A DNA stretch of 64,000 nucleotides, taken from contig NC_012872.2 in NCBI RefSeq assembly GCF_000003195.3, forward strand, positions 3,472,001-3,536,000. The letters run 5' to 3'. Origin of the DNA: Sorghum bicolor (taxonomy: Eukaryota > Streptophyta > Magnoliopsida > Poales > Poaceae). Numbering within the stretch: the stretch's first letter is position 1; each line of letters opens with the position of its first letter. Under the pieces are notes generated by a model, which had not been told where the DNA came from, did no database searches, and worked only from the letters and a program-made list of their open reading frames with translations. Shown here one piece after another: positions 21,028-31,903 of this stretch. A program made the translations under genes and the position numbers.

Positions 21028-21069
21028 AGGCCGGCACTGCCGACCTTAAGCTCCGGCACTGCCGGAGGG
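21028..21069. repeat. diverged palindrome pair in spacer
   Basis: AAGGCCGGCACTGCCGACCTT is followed by CTCCGGCACTGCCGGAGG. In the second, arm changes on one side are matched on the other (CTCCGGCA versus TGCCGGAG), so it remains a perfect inverted repeat with a new arm sequence. Confidence 0.7.
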
Positions 21070-21517
21070 CATCCTTCAATACGTCGAGAGAAATCAAATC
21101 CATTCAAATCCATCCACTAAACCTCTTCCTAGTTCATCATCCATCCCCTAGAAACTGAAACTTTTGCCCAAAAATAGACATTGCATGGATCGGGATAGGT
21201 TAGGGTTTCACCTTGCTTTTCTTCCTTGGATTGAGGGGATGAGAGAAGAGTGCCTCTCCTTGGAGAGGGAGCAGCACACCCAATGCACCACTGGAGATGA
21301 CCAAGGAGGCCTTCTCCCTTTCTCCTTCTTCCTCACGGCAGAGAGGTGGCTGAAGGGAAGAGGTTCCCTGGAACCTTGCGTGAGGGAGAGAGAGAGACCG
21401 AGAGGGGGATTGCGGCGCAATGAGGAAGGGAAGGAAAGGTCACGGGCACGACCAGAGAAAGAAAAAAGAAGCGGGCCCGAGAGATCCAGTCCAAGGCAAT
21501 TTAGCCTGAACCGCTTA

Positions 21518-21536
21518 GGGCGGCACTGCCGCCCTC
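21518..21536. repeat. single palindrome in spacer
   Basis: A lone AGGGCGGCACTGCCGCCCT, a perfect copy of the consensus, lies about 220 bp beyond the pol stop codon. No partner was seen within 30 bp. Confidence 0.8.
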
Positions 21537-21755
21537 CTTGACAGCAGAGGGATTTAAGAGAAAATAACTTTTCTCTATTGTATTAGATATGAACACATAC
21601 AACCCAAACACCATGACTAGATACAAGGAAACAATCAAACTATAGTCATGATATTTGAGACAAATTTTAAGAGTTTTTGAAAGACATAATTAAATCTTTT
21701 CAAGTATTTTCTCCTATGCATACTAGTTTTTTTCAAACAAGGTGTGTGCTGGAGT

Positions 21756-24470
21756 TCAAACCACGTTACGAGAATCCAAGATATTCAGTTCACTACGTAA
21801 AGCACAAAACCTTGTCTCGTCTAGAGGCTTAGTGAAGATATCGGCTAGTTGCTTTTCGGTTCTCACATGGCGAATTTCGATATCTCCTTTGGCTTCGTGG
21901 TCTCTCAAGAAGTGATGTCGGACGTCTATGTGCTTGGTTCTTGAGTGACTTACAGGGTTGTTTGCAAGTTTTATGGCACTTTCATTGTCACACAAGAGTG
22001 GGATTTTGGTAAATTGACATCCGAAATCACGAAGGGTTTGCCTCATCCAAAGTAATTGAGCACAGCATGCACCGGCTGCAATATACTCGGCCTCAGCTGT
22101 GGAAAGGGCTACACAATTTTGCTTTTTAGAACTCCAAGACACTAAGGATCGTCCAAGAAATTGACATGTCCCCGAAGTGCTTTTTCTATCTACTTTGCAA
22201 CCGGCATAATCAGAATCTGAATAGCCAAGTAGATTGAACTTGGAGCCCTTAGGATACCACAAGCCAAGGTTAGGAGTGTGTACTAAATATCTCAAGATTC
22301 TCTTAACAGCCACTAAGTGACATTCTTTCGGATTAGCTTGAAATCTAGCACACATGCACACACTAAGCATAATATCAGGCCTAGATGCGCACAGATAAAG
22401 TAAAGAACCGATCATGGAGCGGTATACCTTGATGTCCACGTCCTTCCCTTTATCATCAAGATCAAGATGTCCATTAGTTGGCATGGGAGTATTGATAGGC
22501 TTCGCTTTCTCCATGTCAAACTTCTTCAGCATATCAAGGGTATACTTGGTTTGACTTATGAAAGTCCCTTCCTTCAATTGCTTGATTTGAAACCCGAGGA
22601 AGTACTTCAGCTCACCCATCATGGACATCTCAAACCTCTTTGTCATGATCCTACTAAATTCCTCGCAAAACACTTGATTAGTACTACCAAATATTATGTC
22701 ATCGACATATATTTGGCACACAAAAATATCATTACCAATTTTACGAGTAAAGAGAGTAGAATCAGCTTTGCCTATTTCAAAGCCTTTCTTGAGCAAGAAA
22801 TCCTTAAGGCATTCATACCATGCTCTTGGTGCTTGCTTAAGCCCATAGAGCGCCTTTTGGAGTTTATAGACATGGTTTGGAAACTTGGGATCTTCAAAAC
22901 CTGGTGGCTGCTCAACATACACCAACTCTTGTATAGGGCCATTGAGGAATGCACTCTTGACATCCATTTGGAACAGCTTGAAGTCGTGATGGGCAGCAAA
23001 GGCTAAAAGCATTCGAATTGCTTCAAGCCTTGCCACCGGTGCAAAGGTCTCTTCAAAGTCCAAGCCCTCTACTTGAGTGTAACCTTGAGCCACCAATCTT
23101 GCCTTGTTCCTTGTCACCACGCCGTTCTCATCTTGCTTGTTGCGAAAGACCCATTTGGTGCCAATCACATTGGTATTGGGCCTTTCAACGAGAGTCCACA
23201 CTTGGTTCCTCTCGAAGTTGTTGAGCTCTTCTTGCATGGCCAAGACCCAATCCTCATCTGCCAACGCCTTCTCTATCTTATCTGGTTCAATGGAAGACAC
23301 AAAAGAGAAATGTTGACAGAAACTTGCTAAATGTGAACGTGTCAACACTCCCTTTCGAAGACTTCCAAGGATGTTGTCGGCAGGATGATCTCTTTGAATT
23401 GTTTGGCGTAGTCTTGGATGCTCAACACCGTCTTGTTCTTCATCTAACTCTTCATCAGCTTCAAGCTCAAAAACTGGTGCAAGATCCAGCCCTTGAGGTG
23501 TTGAGGAAGTTGCTGCTGCTGAGGGAGGGGCGGCACTGCCGCCCTGGACAGCCTCACTGCCGCCCTGTTGCTGAGCAGCAGGTGTGGCTGACACATTTGC
23601 ATCGAGTGCATCAGCGGAAGACTTGTCAGCAGCATCTTGGGGATCCTCCTGAGCAGTGGCTTTTTCTTCTTGTGGCCTTATGTCACCAAGAGCCAATTGC
23701 TTGATTGCCTCACATGGTGAATCCTCCTTTCCTGCAACACTTTCATCAATATGCTCTACTTGAGAGCCGTTAGACTCATCAAATGAGACATCTACCGCAA
23801 CTTCAACTCTACCAGAGGTTTTGTTGTAGATGCGGTAGGCATGCTCATTTGATCCATAACCAAGAAGAATGCCTTCATCAACTTTAGGTGCAAACTTAGA
23901 GGTTTTGGGCCTTTTATTGAGTATGAAACACTTGCACCCAAACACTCTAAAGTATGACACCTTTGGTTTGTTACCGGTTAGCAGCTCATATGAAGTCTTC
24001 TTGAGTTTCTTGTGTAGATAGAGGCGGTTGATTGCATGGCAAGCGGTGTTGATTGCTTCGCACCAAAATAGGTCCGAAGTCTTATACTCATCAAGCATTG
24101 TTCTTGCCATATCAATAAGTGTTCTATTCTTCCTCTCTACCACGCCATTTTGCTGCGGGGTGTATGGAGTTGAAAACTCATGCTTGATGCCTTCATCATC
24201 AAGAAATTCTTCAACTTGGGTGTTTTTGAACTCGCTGCCATTATCACTTCTTATTTTCTTGATGGGCAGCCCAAACTCTCTTTGTGCTCTTCTCACAAAG
24301 ATCTTTACTTTCTCTTGTACCTGAGATTTCTCAAAGACAAAGAATACCCAAGTGAAGCGAGAATAATCATCAACAATAACTAATCCATATTTGTTACCCC
24401 CGATGCTTAGGTAGGCGACCGGTCCAAAGAGGTCCATATGTATCAACTCCAATGGTTGAGTGGTCGTCAT
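21756..24470 (-). CDS. copia pol: integrase, RT, RNase H
   Basis: A 904-codon open frame forming the larger part of pol. The integrase core shows Asp in HMDLFGP, Asp in IRSDNGSEF and Glu in [12 protein letters not shown], followed by the copia motif [14 protein letters not shown]. Reverse transcriptase has [34 protein letters not shown] and the catalytic [10 protein letters not shown]. RNase H carries [11 protein letters not shown] and the end motif [11 protein letters not shown]. The linker near residues 295-315 contains a Gly-Gly-Ser repeat encoded by a palindrome pair at 23527-23568. The frame is open to its stop, but it is cut off from protease by a frame change near 24580. Confidence 0.9.
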   Translation of the reverse strand: MTTTQPLELIHMDLFGPVAYLSIGGNKYGLVIVDDYSRFTWVFFVFEKSQVQEKVKIFVRRAQREFGLPIKKIRSDNGSEFKNTQVEEFLDDEGIKHEFSTPYTPQQNGVVERKNRTLIDMARTMLDEYKTSDLFWCEAINTACHAINRLYLHKKLKKTSYELLTGNKPKVSYFRVFGCKCFILNKRPKTSKFAPKVDEGILLGYGSNEHAYRIYNKTSGRVEVAVDVSFDESNGSQVEHIDESVAGKEDSPCEAIKQLALGDIRPQEEKATAQEDPQDAADKSSADALDANVSATPAAQQQGGSEAVQGGSAAPPSAAATSSTPQGLDLAPVFELEADEELDEEQDGVEHPRLRQTIQRDHPADNILGSLRKGVLTRSHLASFCQHFSFVSSIEPDKIEKALADEDWVLAMQEELNNFERNQVWTLVERPNTNVIGTKWVFRNKQDENGVVTRNKARLVAQGYTQVEGLDFEETFAPVARLEAIRMLLAFAAHHDFKLFQMDVKSAFLNGPIQELVYVEQPPGFEDPKFPNHVYKLQKALYGLKQAPRAWYECLKDFLLKKGFEIGKADSTLFTRKIGNDIFVCQIYVDDIIFGSTNQVFCEEFSRIMTKRFEMSMMGELKYFLGFQIKQLKEGTFISQTKYTLDMLKKFDMEKAKPINTPMPTNGHLDLDDKGKDVDIKVYRSMIGSLLYLCASRPDIMLSVCMCARFQANPKECHLVAVKRILRYLVHTPNLGLWYPKGSKFNLLGYSDSDYAGCKVDRKSTSGTCQFLGRSLVSWSSKKQNCVALSTAEAEYIAAGACCAQLLWMRQTLRDFGCQFTKIPLLCDNESAIKLANNPVSHSRTKHIDVRHHFLRDHEAKGDIEIRHVRTEKQLADIFTKPLDETRFCALRSELNILDSRNVV
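23527..23568. repeat. palindrome pair inside pol
   Basis: GGGGCGGCACTGCCGCCCT and CAGCCTCACTGCCGCCCTG lie in frame within the integrase-to-RT linker. They are read on the minus strand as [15 protein letters not shown]. The spacing is about 21 bp, a multiple of three. Confidence 0.8.
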
Positions 24471-24546
24471 GATACTCTTTGGTGGGTGTGGTACACCTAC
24501 TTGTTTCCCGGCTTGGCAAGCACCACATATCCTGTCTTTCTCAAAT

Positions 24547-25062
24547 TCAACATTTGTTAGTCCAATGATGTGGTTGTCCTTTTTGGAGTTTGGCCAAGTT
24601 CCTCATGCCAACATGTGCTAGACGGCGATGCCATAACCAGCCCATGCTAGATTTTGCCATTAAACAAGTCTCAAGCTTGGCCTTACCTTTGTTGAAATCA
24701 ACTAGGTAAAGCTTGCCCTTCAAGCGACCCGTAAAGACAATAGAGGAATCCTCCCTCTTAAAGACTTCCACACCTTTCTCCATAAAGAGACAATTGTAAC
24801 CAGCCTCACACAATTGTGAAACTGATAACAAGTTGTATCCCAACGGATCCACATGCAAGACATTTGAAATGGAAGAATTTGTTGTGATAGCAACCTTACC
24901 AAGACCGACAACTTCCCCCTTGGAGTTATCACCAAATATGATAGATTCTTTTGAATTTGTAGTTGGGGAATACGTTGAGAACATACTCTTCTCTCCGGTC
25001 ATATGATTTGTACAACCGCTGTCAAGCACCCAACTTGACCCACCGGAGGAGTATGCCTGCAA
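24547..25062 (-). pseudogene. copia protease and pre-integrase part
   Basis: The frame encodes the aspartic protease with the active-site motif LDSGCTNHMTG. It then has the GAG-pre-integrase zinc region with [17 protein letters not shown]. It runs out of frame at an A/T homopolymer near 24578-24586, and integrase continues in another frame, which indicates a one-base insertion or deletion. It is also in a different frame from gag, whose stop lies at 25070. One of these changes could be a natural frameshift site, but the break before integrase interrupts a domain and looks like damage. Confidence 0.75.
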
Positions 25063-25069
25063 AACAAGT

Positions 25070-26903
25070 TTAGTTCCTTGGTTTAGGTCCCCAATTTTTC
25101 TTGGGGCCTTGCATGTTAGTCACAAAAATTTTAGGAACCCAAATGGAAGTGTTAAGATACACATTTCTGCCCTTGCCAACATATTTGGCAATCACTTCCC
25201 CTTTGCTGTTATTTTTCAACACAAAGGAAGTATTCACAATTGGGCTTTGTGTCTTTGCCTTTGGTTGATAGAAACTTTTCTTTGGAGTCCCCCTGTTCTG
25301 CTTTCTGGGTTGCTGGAACTCCCCCTGAGGCTGGCATACCTTCTTTTGTGCTTTCACAAGCTCAGGTTTGAGGTTGGTAGCCTTCCCTTGTCTGGGGAGG
25401 ACGGCACTGCCGCCCTTCAGGGCCTCACTGCCGCCCTTGGCTGGACAGTGGGCTCGGGACAGCTTTTGTGCCCCCTTCTGTGCAGGCTGCTCTACACCAA
25501 CCTTGCCTTTGCTCGTGAATTTGACACACTCAATGCCATTTACCAGGTCTCTTCCATTGGTCTTTCCTCCTTTTGTGTGGCCAAGTCCATCCTTGACTTT
25601 GGGATTTCTCCCATCCTTGTAGTTTGGCCTATTTTGCTGAACTTCTTTACCTTGTGGTTTGTTCTCACACTTGGTGTTCAACAGATGTGTGAGCCTCGTG
25701 ATCTCCTTTTTCATAGCCTCCATGTTTGCAAGATTTGTGGAATACATGTTTAGGTCAAGATTATTGCATTTTCCACAACCTTCACTAATGGAGGGAGTAC
25801 TAGTCTCATTTGACTTAGAGGACTGTGAGGTACTCTCCCAAAGAAGATTGTATTGCTGCTCAAGACCTTTATGCTTTTCATCTAAGCCATAATACTTTTG
25901 CTTGAGTGCATCTACTTCCTTCTTTGTGAGAGTGTGGCTTTCTTTTTCTTTCTTTAAACTTTTCTTTAGGGCAGCCACCTCACTCTCCAATGAGTCAATT
26001 TCTTTAATTTGAGCTAGATTTTTCTTAGCTTGCTCCTTGATGTCATCATTTCTTAAATCAATTTCATTATTGAGATCTAGTACTTCCTTCATTAGCCTAG
26101 AGATGTAGACTTTAGTTTTATGATCACACTTTTTGGTCATTTCATTAAATTCATCATCACTAGAGTCATCATCACTAGAGGAGTCACTTAGTTCACTACT
26201 AGAGATTTCTTTGGGGATTGGAGAAGATTTGGATTTGGTTTGTACCTTCCCACCCTTTGCCATAAGACAAATGTGGGGGCTGCCATCTTGCTCATCATCG
26301 GTCATGTTGTCGAAGAGCCTTGGTGAAGGTGTTGACTTGAGGACAGCAATGGTAGCCATCTTCTCATCTCCACTTGAGGTCTCTTGAGTTGAGTCCCATT
26401 CATGCCCGATGTGTGCTTCTCCAACCCTCTTGTAATTTCTCTTGTTGTCATGCCTTTGTTCCTTCTTTTTCTTTGCCTCTGGACATTCTGCAACAAGATG
26501 CTCGGTGCTGCCACAGTTAAAGCACAATCTCTTCTTCTTGTTTTGGAACTTCCTTGGAGTGAACTTGAAACCATGTTGTTTCAGCCCCCGTCTATGCTTG
26601 CTTATGAAGAGGGCAATATCATCTATCTTCTCATAATCACCATCATCACCATCACTATCACTAGAGGATGAGGATGGATCACATTCTTGAATTTGCTTTA
26701 CTTTCTTGGGCTGACTTGTTGATACTTGCTTGCCTTCTTTGCCTTCTCTCGGGATCGGTAGTCATACCACCATCAGGCTTGAGGGTGGAGTTGCTAGCTG
26801 TTGAGACTGATAGCTCACTGCTATCACTCTCAACCAGCACATCCTCAGCTTGTGCAGCTGGAATGGACTTATCCTTCGCTCCCGAGCTTCCCGCAACTTC
26901 CAT
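25070..26903 (-). pseudogene. copia gag, N-terminal core missing
   Basis: The first ATG after the primer site (26903) opens MEVAGSSGAKDK, but this frame stops near 26679. The rest of gag is in another frame, from about 26750 to 25070. That part has the CCHC zinc knuckle CFNCGSTEHLVAEC, a Ser/Asp-rich stretch, a long coiled coil (about EIDSLESEVAALKKSLKKE) and a basic, Pro-rich tail. The usual gag core (UBN2 type) expected before the zinc knuckle is not visible; only about 125 codons precede the knuckle. I infer an internal deletion with a frame change. A palindrome pair at 25399-25438 is translated as GGSEALKGGS. Confidence 0.75.
25399..25438. repeat. palindrome pair inside gag
   Basis: GGACGGCACTGCCGCCCTT and AGGGCCTCACTGCCGCCCTT lie in frame in the gag tail. 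They encode AKGGSEALKGGSAVLP on the minus strand, much like the pair in pol. Confidence 0.8.
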
Positions 26904-26937
26904 ACTTCACGCGGTGAAGCGTATACGAAGTAACCTT

Positions 26938-26949
26938 GCTCTGATACCA
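26938..26949 (-). other. primer-binding site, tRNA-iMet
   Basis: On the coding strand TGGTATCAGAGC begins two bases after the 5' LTR end. It is complementary to the 3' end of initiator methionine tRNA and is the standard primer site of plant copia elements. Confidence 0.92.
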
Positions 26950-26951
26950 CT

Positions 26952-28199
26952 TGTAGGATCTCTGGATGTACAGGAAGTGGCCTAGAGGGGGGGGTGAATA
27001 GGCCTGTTCAAACTTTTTCAGCAAAGTTTATCAGTCACACAGGCAAGGGCGGCAGTGAGGCCCTCCCAGGGCGGCACTGACGGCCTCAACAGAAAAACAG
27101 ACAGAAGCTTAATTGAATTGATTCAAAGTTTACCCAGGGAAATTTAGATCGACTAAATTTCCAAGCTTCCTGCAAGATGTTAGGGCACAGGTATGTGGCT
27201 AGAATGTGCTGGAGCCTCCCCACCAAGTAGATCGGCCTCAAATCCTAACACAAACTCATACACAAGTGAAAGCACACAAGACACACGATTTTTACCGTGG
27301 TTCAGCTGTTGCCACAACAAGGCTTGGCCTACTCCACGTTGTTGAGGTGCCCACACTAGGACCGGCTTAGCCACACAGGCTTACCTTCTCCTCGTTCTCA
27401 AAGCAAGGATTTTACCCCTTGCAAAGAGTAAAGAATGTATTAGCTGCAAGGGTAACTTTACAAACCTTCCCTTGGCTGCCACACAAGTTGGCAAGCTCTA
27501 GGGCGACGCCTAGCCGGCTAGGAGCAAGCTCCAAGAGTAACAAACTCAAGGCTGCCGGCCAAACGTGAACCAAAAGCTCTTTTTGACACTGGGAATCAAT
27601 GGATCTGCTCTCCAATCGAAGTTTGCTGCCTTTTCCCTCAAGTTTTGATGGTTGGAATCAAGGATTTGCTTGGGGGCTTGAGGAGCAACAATGGAGGGAG
27701 AGAGAGGTGAGCTCTGGTCTGTTTGCAACGGTTGGAAGCGAGGAAGAAGAGCAGATTACCGTTTGAGACGGTCTGGAAGGGTATTTATATCCAGCTCTCC
27801 AACTGTCACAGGGTAGGGCGGCAGTGCCGCCCTTAGAGGGCGGCAGTGCCGCCCTTGCCTGAACCAGCCTGAAAACACAAAAGTGTAGAGAGAAAGATAT
27901 GCTGGCTAGGCTTGGGTCTGAGGATGTTGATGAGCTTTTGAGCCTTTGGTTCACAATTTGATCCACAACCTTGGAGTCCCTCTATATAGTACGGCTTTTC
28001 CTATACTCAAATTCAAACCGAAAATGAATTAAACCTCCTTTGGAGCTAGGAAAGCCATCCTTTAGAAATGGGGGATCCTCCATGGTATTCAACAACCTCT
28101 TTGCTATATTCCCTGCTTGTCATCTCAGCAAAACTCATTAGTTCCCTAATTAGGTGGTCATCAACGCCAAAACCCACAATAGGCTTGATTGCACTTACA
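26952..28199 (-). repeat. 5' LTR of copia element
   Basis: 1,248 bp, the same as the left LTR apart from a G run of eight instead of ten. This identity points to a very recent insertion. It carries the same palindrome pairs at 27045-27087 and 27815-27856. The element promoter should lie here, reading leftwards. Confidence 0.93.
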
Positions 28200-28204
28200 G
28201 TTTG

Positions 28205-28520
28205 GCATGGCTTCTCCAGTAGCTTCAGGAGCTATTTGGAGCTGTTTTGTGCCAAACAGGGTAAAATAGAATGGCTCCATCAATGAAGCCCCTAAAAACG
28301 TGCTCTCACAGAGCTTTGGGTGTGAAGGAGCCAAAAATAGTGGCTTCTCCCGGCTTCACCTTATCTTATATGGCATTCTGTGAGAGCATATTTTAATAAA
28401 AGAGTTGTTTTGCCAAACGGTCTATCAAAATGGTTCCAGCTCCACCAATAGAGCTGTTCATGGAGCTGAAACCCCAAAAAACAGCTTCACTGGTAAAGTG
28501 GAGCTGTGCCAAACAGGCCC
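28205..28520. mobile_element. main part of split Tourist-like MITE
   Basis: It continues GGTCCCGTTTG (17075-17085) with GCATGGCTTCTCCAG and ends TGTGCCAAACAGGCCC, the inverted partner of the left tip. TAA follows at 28521-28523, matching TAA at 17072-17074. Joined, the MITE is about 327 bp. The copia element inserted 11 bp from its left end. Confidence 0.82.
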
Positions 28521-28629
28521 TAAATCTTCTTTTCTTCTAAATCTTTCTCTAATAACAAAAAGATAAAATTTCTGCCTTTTTTTGTCTAACCCATTTATTT
28601 TGCCAACCGCCAGCGATAAAATATGCTAA

Positions 28630-28881
28630 GAGCATCTCCAAGAGACTAGATAAAATTATACTCTAAACTATAAAATTTAGCTATTGCGTAAAATAAAAAA
28701 AACTCACCCAATGCGTAGAGTTTTACAACAACCTTTAGATTGGATAGCCTGTGACGTGTTATCTATGACAAATAAATGTTTGAAGATAGGAAACATGTTA
28801 TTTTAGCAAATCAAATAGTACACCTATTAAATTTTATTTTTTGCTTTAAAAATCTAAAAATAGCCTAGATAATAGTTGCTC
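28630..28881. mobile_element. Tourist-like MITE, GAGCATCTCC type
   Basis: It begins GAGCATCTCCAAGAGACTAG and ends AATAGTTGCTC, with TAA on both sides (28627-28629 and 28882-28884 within one base). Its left end matches that of the MITE in the TWIN LOV gene intron at 34608. Confidence 0.65.
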
Positions 28882-28884
28882 TAA

Positions 28885-29310
28885 TAGACGGGCCGATCCT
28901 GCATTCTTTTGGTATTTGCGGGCCCAATCTCTGATTTTATGGCATCTGACGAAGTAGCTCCAAAAGAGCAAGGCTAATAATACAAAGCATCTGCTGGCTG
29001 TAAGTTTTTTTTAACTTTTTTGTAGCTCACTTATATAGTAGTTAGCTATTCATTATTAATACATGATTCACTTATCTGTCTCACAAGATTTCTTGATTCC
29101 ATTATACCTGCTCAAATGTGACGATAGGTGCATGTGCCTTTGTCATGTACAAGCAAGGCTGCTTGGTGCGGGCCCGTCGCCGTTAAGTGGGGTGGCTTGC
29201 ATGGCGGTTTCGCTGATTTACTGTGAGAGAAAAAAATTATTGAATAACTGATAGATTCGGGAGATAAGGTCAAATGAACAGAGCAGAAGAAGAAGACTTG
29301 AACCTGTTTA
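28885..29310. other. intergenic, no gene seen
   Basis: No coding region is supported. The stretch 29215-29285 (GATTTACTGTGAGAGAAAAA to AATGAACAGAGCAG) resembles small repeat relics at about 12520, 38975 and 42030. Confidence 0.4.
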
Positions 29311-29978
29311 GGCCTTGTTTACTTTTCAAAAATATTGCAAAAGTTTTTTAAGATTTTCGTCATATCAAATCTTGCGGTACATATATGAAGCACTAAATAT
29401 AGATAAAAAATAACATATTCCATAATTTACCTATAATTGGTAAGATGAATCTTTTGAGCCTAGTTAGTCTATGGTTAGACAATATTTGTTAAATACAAAT
29501 AAAAATTTTACAGTGTCTATTTTGCAAAATATTTTGCAACCAAAGCCTTAGTTCCCAAAACTTTTCTAAAAAGTTCAAAATTTTTTGTCATAATAAATCT
29601 TACGACATATGTATAAAGTATTAAATATAGATAAAAGAAATAACTAATTATATAGTTTGTTTATAATTTTCAAGACTTTAGATCTAACTAATTTATAATT
29701 AAATAATAATTATCAAATACAAATAAAATTACTACACTACCGAGGCCTTGTTTAGATGTGAAATTTTTTTGATTTCGCTACTATAGCATTTTCGTTTGTT
29801 TGTGGTAAATATTATTTAATCATAAACTAAATAGGATTAAAAGATTCGTCTCGCGATTTACAGTCAAACTGTGTGATTAGTCTTTATTTTTGTCTATATT
29901 TAATGCTTCATGTATGTGCCGCAAGATTCGATGTGAGAGAATCTTGAAAACTTTTTGAATTTTGGGGTAAACAAGGCC
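29311..29978. mobile_element. three MITE copies in tandem
   Basis: Three members of the GGCCTTGTTTAG family abut each other: 29311-29547 (reverse), 29548-29741 (reverse, left end lost) and 29744-29978 (forward, ending GTAAACAAGGCC). Each has the family core. They differ in sequence, so the cluster arose by separate insertions or by an old duplication. Confidence 0.75.
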
Positions 29979-31903
29979 CAAATGCAAATGGTATTCGGGA
30001 GATGTTGGCCCCGCTTGGAACCGTCGTTCGAGGCCCGGCCCTACAGGACCACGCTGCCTGGTGACGCGGGCAACACGTCCTCTGGAACCTCCTATCCGCC
30101 ACGTCCGCGCGTGGCTCCTATCTCCGTCACCGGTCCAACACCTGAACACCTGCTGTGCTAACCATGACAGCTTCCTCCCTCCTATGCGAGACGAGTTCGG
30201 ACGCGTACTTATGTGTACCGTATGGTACGAGTAAAAAGTGTGTGAATTATGTGCGTGATAAGTAGGGAAAAATAAGAGAATCATATATAAATTGAAAGAG
30301 GGACGAAGCCAGAAAAAAAAATAAAGAGGCTAAACAAAAGTTCTACATCGACTTAGCTCTATTATTACCTCTCATAATAGAAAAAATATATTAGCTATAT
30401 CGACTTAGCTCTACTATTATCCATCATAATAAAAAATATATTAGCTTGAAATAGTCTTATATTAAAAATATAGATCAATGATGAAAATTCATAAAATATA
30501 TTAAAAAATAAAGTTCTCAGCCCACCCCAACTTTATAAATTTGTGTCTAAAATTAGAAGGAGAGCACTAGAAATTCCACTAGGCTAGCAGCGGTAAGGGG
30601 GGCTGGAGCCCCCCTAGCCCCATCGCTGATTTCGTCGCTAATTCGAAGCTCAACCTCATATAATGACTTGTGAGTTGTGACACGGCCTTAAGCGCAAAAG
30701 TTTCGAGAATCGGCTGGCTTCAAAACTTAAAGTTCGACCTTATTATTAGCAGATGAACAAGATTGATGGTAAGCATGTGGGGAGGGCAGCTTAGGACATT
30801 CCCTATGATTAAAACTATGTACGATATCCAAAAGAACCAGGTCAGCAAATAATAATATGTATAAACTACTCTTCCAATAAAGGAGTCTTCGTGTAATAAA
30901 TATTACTCTACTAATAACTGGTGATGTTAAAAAAACCAAAATAGATGGACATATACAGAATAGCAGTCCTAGTACAAGTGGAACATGTACGGATAAAATA
31001 AAAAAATTCAACTTAAATAATTAGAAGCCACCGAGAAGTACTCTCGTCTACATATTCAATCACCTCAACAAGCCTTCCCGTCTACACAACCTGCGCTAGT
31101 ACAACAACCTGCGATGCCTCTCTCCGTTTGCTCCACTTCCATCCGCACACAGAGCAGAACACGTGCAGCACCATGGCGTGGTGGCTGTCGGCTAGCGCGG
31201 GCAGCGGCATGCGACCGAGTGCGCGGCTAGTACATGTTCCTAGTACAAGTGGAACATGTACATACTGGCTAGCGCGCTGCTAGTAGAGCGAGCGCACAAC
31301 GGCAGCGTGGGCGAGCGCGGTGGCCATCAGCGAGCACGCGTAGCGGCGCAGAGCGACCGCCAGCAGAGCCCGTGCGCGCCCAGGTGCAGGCGGCGGGCGA
31401 GCAATCACGACCCCAACTTGATAGAAAAGTCTAGATTCTTCTCAACATTGAAATTGTCGTTTCTTCGTGCATCGATTTAAGAGTCGATGTGATTTCGTCT
31501 GGAAAAAAACGGTTTTCTCTGTTTTCCATCTCTGTCTTCATTAATTATAATACCACATCAGTATTATAAGGTGGGCATCGGTAGGCAAAAAGTAAAAACT
31601 TCAATTCAAGAATCTCGTCACAATCTTTGGCACTGAATTTGGATGCCACAATATGTCACCGCTACAGGTGTGTTGTAGCAAATGAAGGTTGGTGTGTCTA
31701 AACAACCCCATAATGCGGTTGCAGTAGCTATTAGCCTATTACGAAGATGGAGACACGCATGTGAAATGGAGGTAGATTTTTTGTATTTCATTTCAGAGGC
31801 AGCAAGGCATGAAGTGGTATTACAACAAGTACATAATTATCTTATAGCAAGCCAATACCAATGTGGAGAAGCTGTTAGCATGATTTTTTTTTTTGTGTGC
31901 TGA
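29979..31903. other. intergenic with dispersed repeats
   Basis: No gene is recognised. 30240-30300 and 30650-30720 repeat the segment seen at 16960-17070. Between them lies about 350 bp that begins near GACGAAGCCAGAAAAA and ends near AGCCCCCCTAGCCCCATCG, reminiscent of the ends of the hAT-like element at 40514. 31070-31420 is GC-rich without a coding signature; GTACAAGTGGAACATGTAC occurs at both about 30975 and 31243. Confidence 0.4.

Larger units (their letters stand above)
20630..21755. other. spacer between pol and extra ORF
   Basis: About 1.1 kb within the copia element with no conserved coding sequence. It holds three palindrome loci and one GGGGGAG tract. It may carry the signals for separate expression of the extra ORF, such as a splice acceptor or promoter; I could not identify one. 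Confidence 0.5.
17086..28199 (-). mobile_element. Ty1/copia element, Sirevirus type
   Basis: An 11.1-kb retrotransposon on the minus strand, flanked by the 5-bp target duplication GTTTG (17081-17085 and 28200-28204). LTRs of 1,250 and 1,248 bp start TG and end CA. They look identical except for a G run of 10 versus 8. Order on its coding strand: LTR, tRNA-Met primer site, gag with zinc knuckle, protease, integrase, reverse transcriptase with YVDD, RNase H, a spacer, an extra 535-aa ORF, several GGGGGAG polypurine tracts, LTR. Integrase before reverse transcriptase makes it copia. The extra 3' ORF, multiple polypurine tracts and palindromes point to Sireviruses. Gag lacks its N-terminal core, and pol has a frame break, so the copy is defective although young. 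Confidence 0.93.

Noticed and set aside
25062..25072. A programmed frameshift between gag and protease
   Set aside because: The frames do differ, but no clear slippery site was identified, and neighbouring damage makes a plain mutation as likely.
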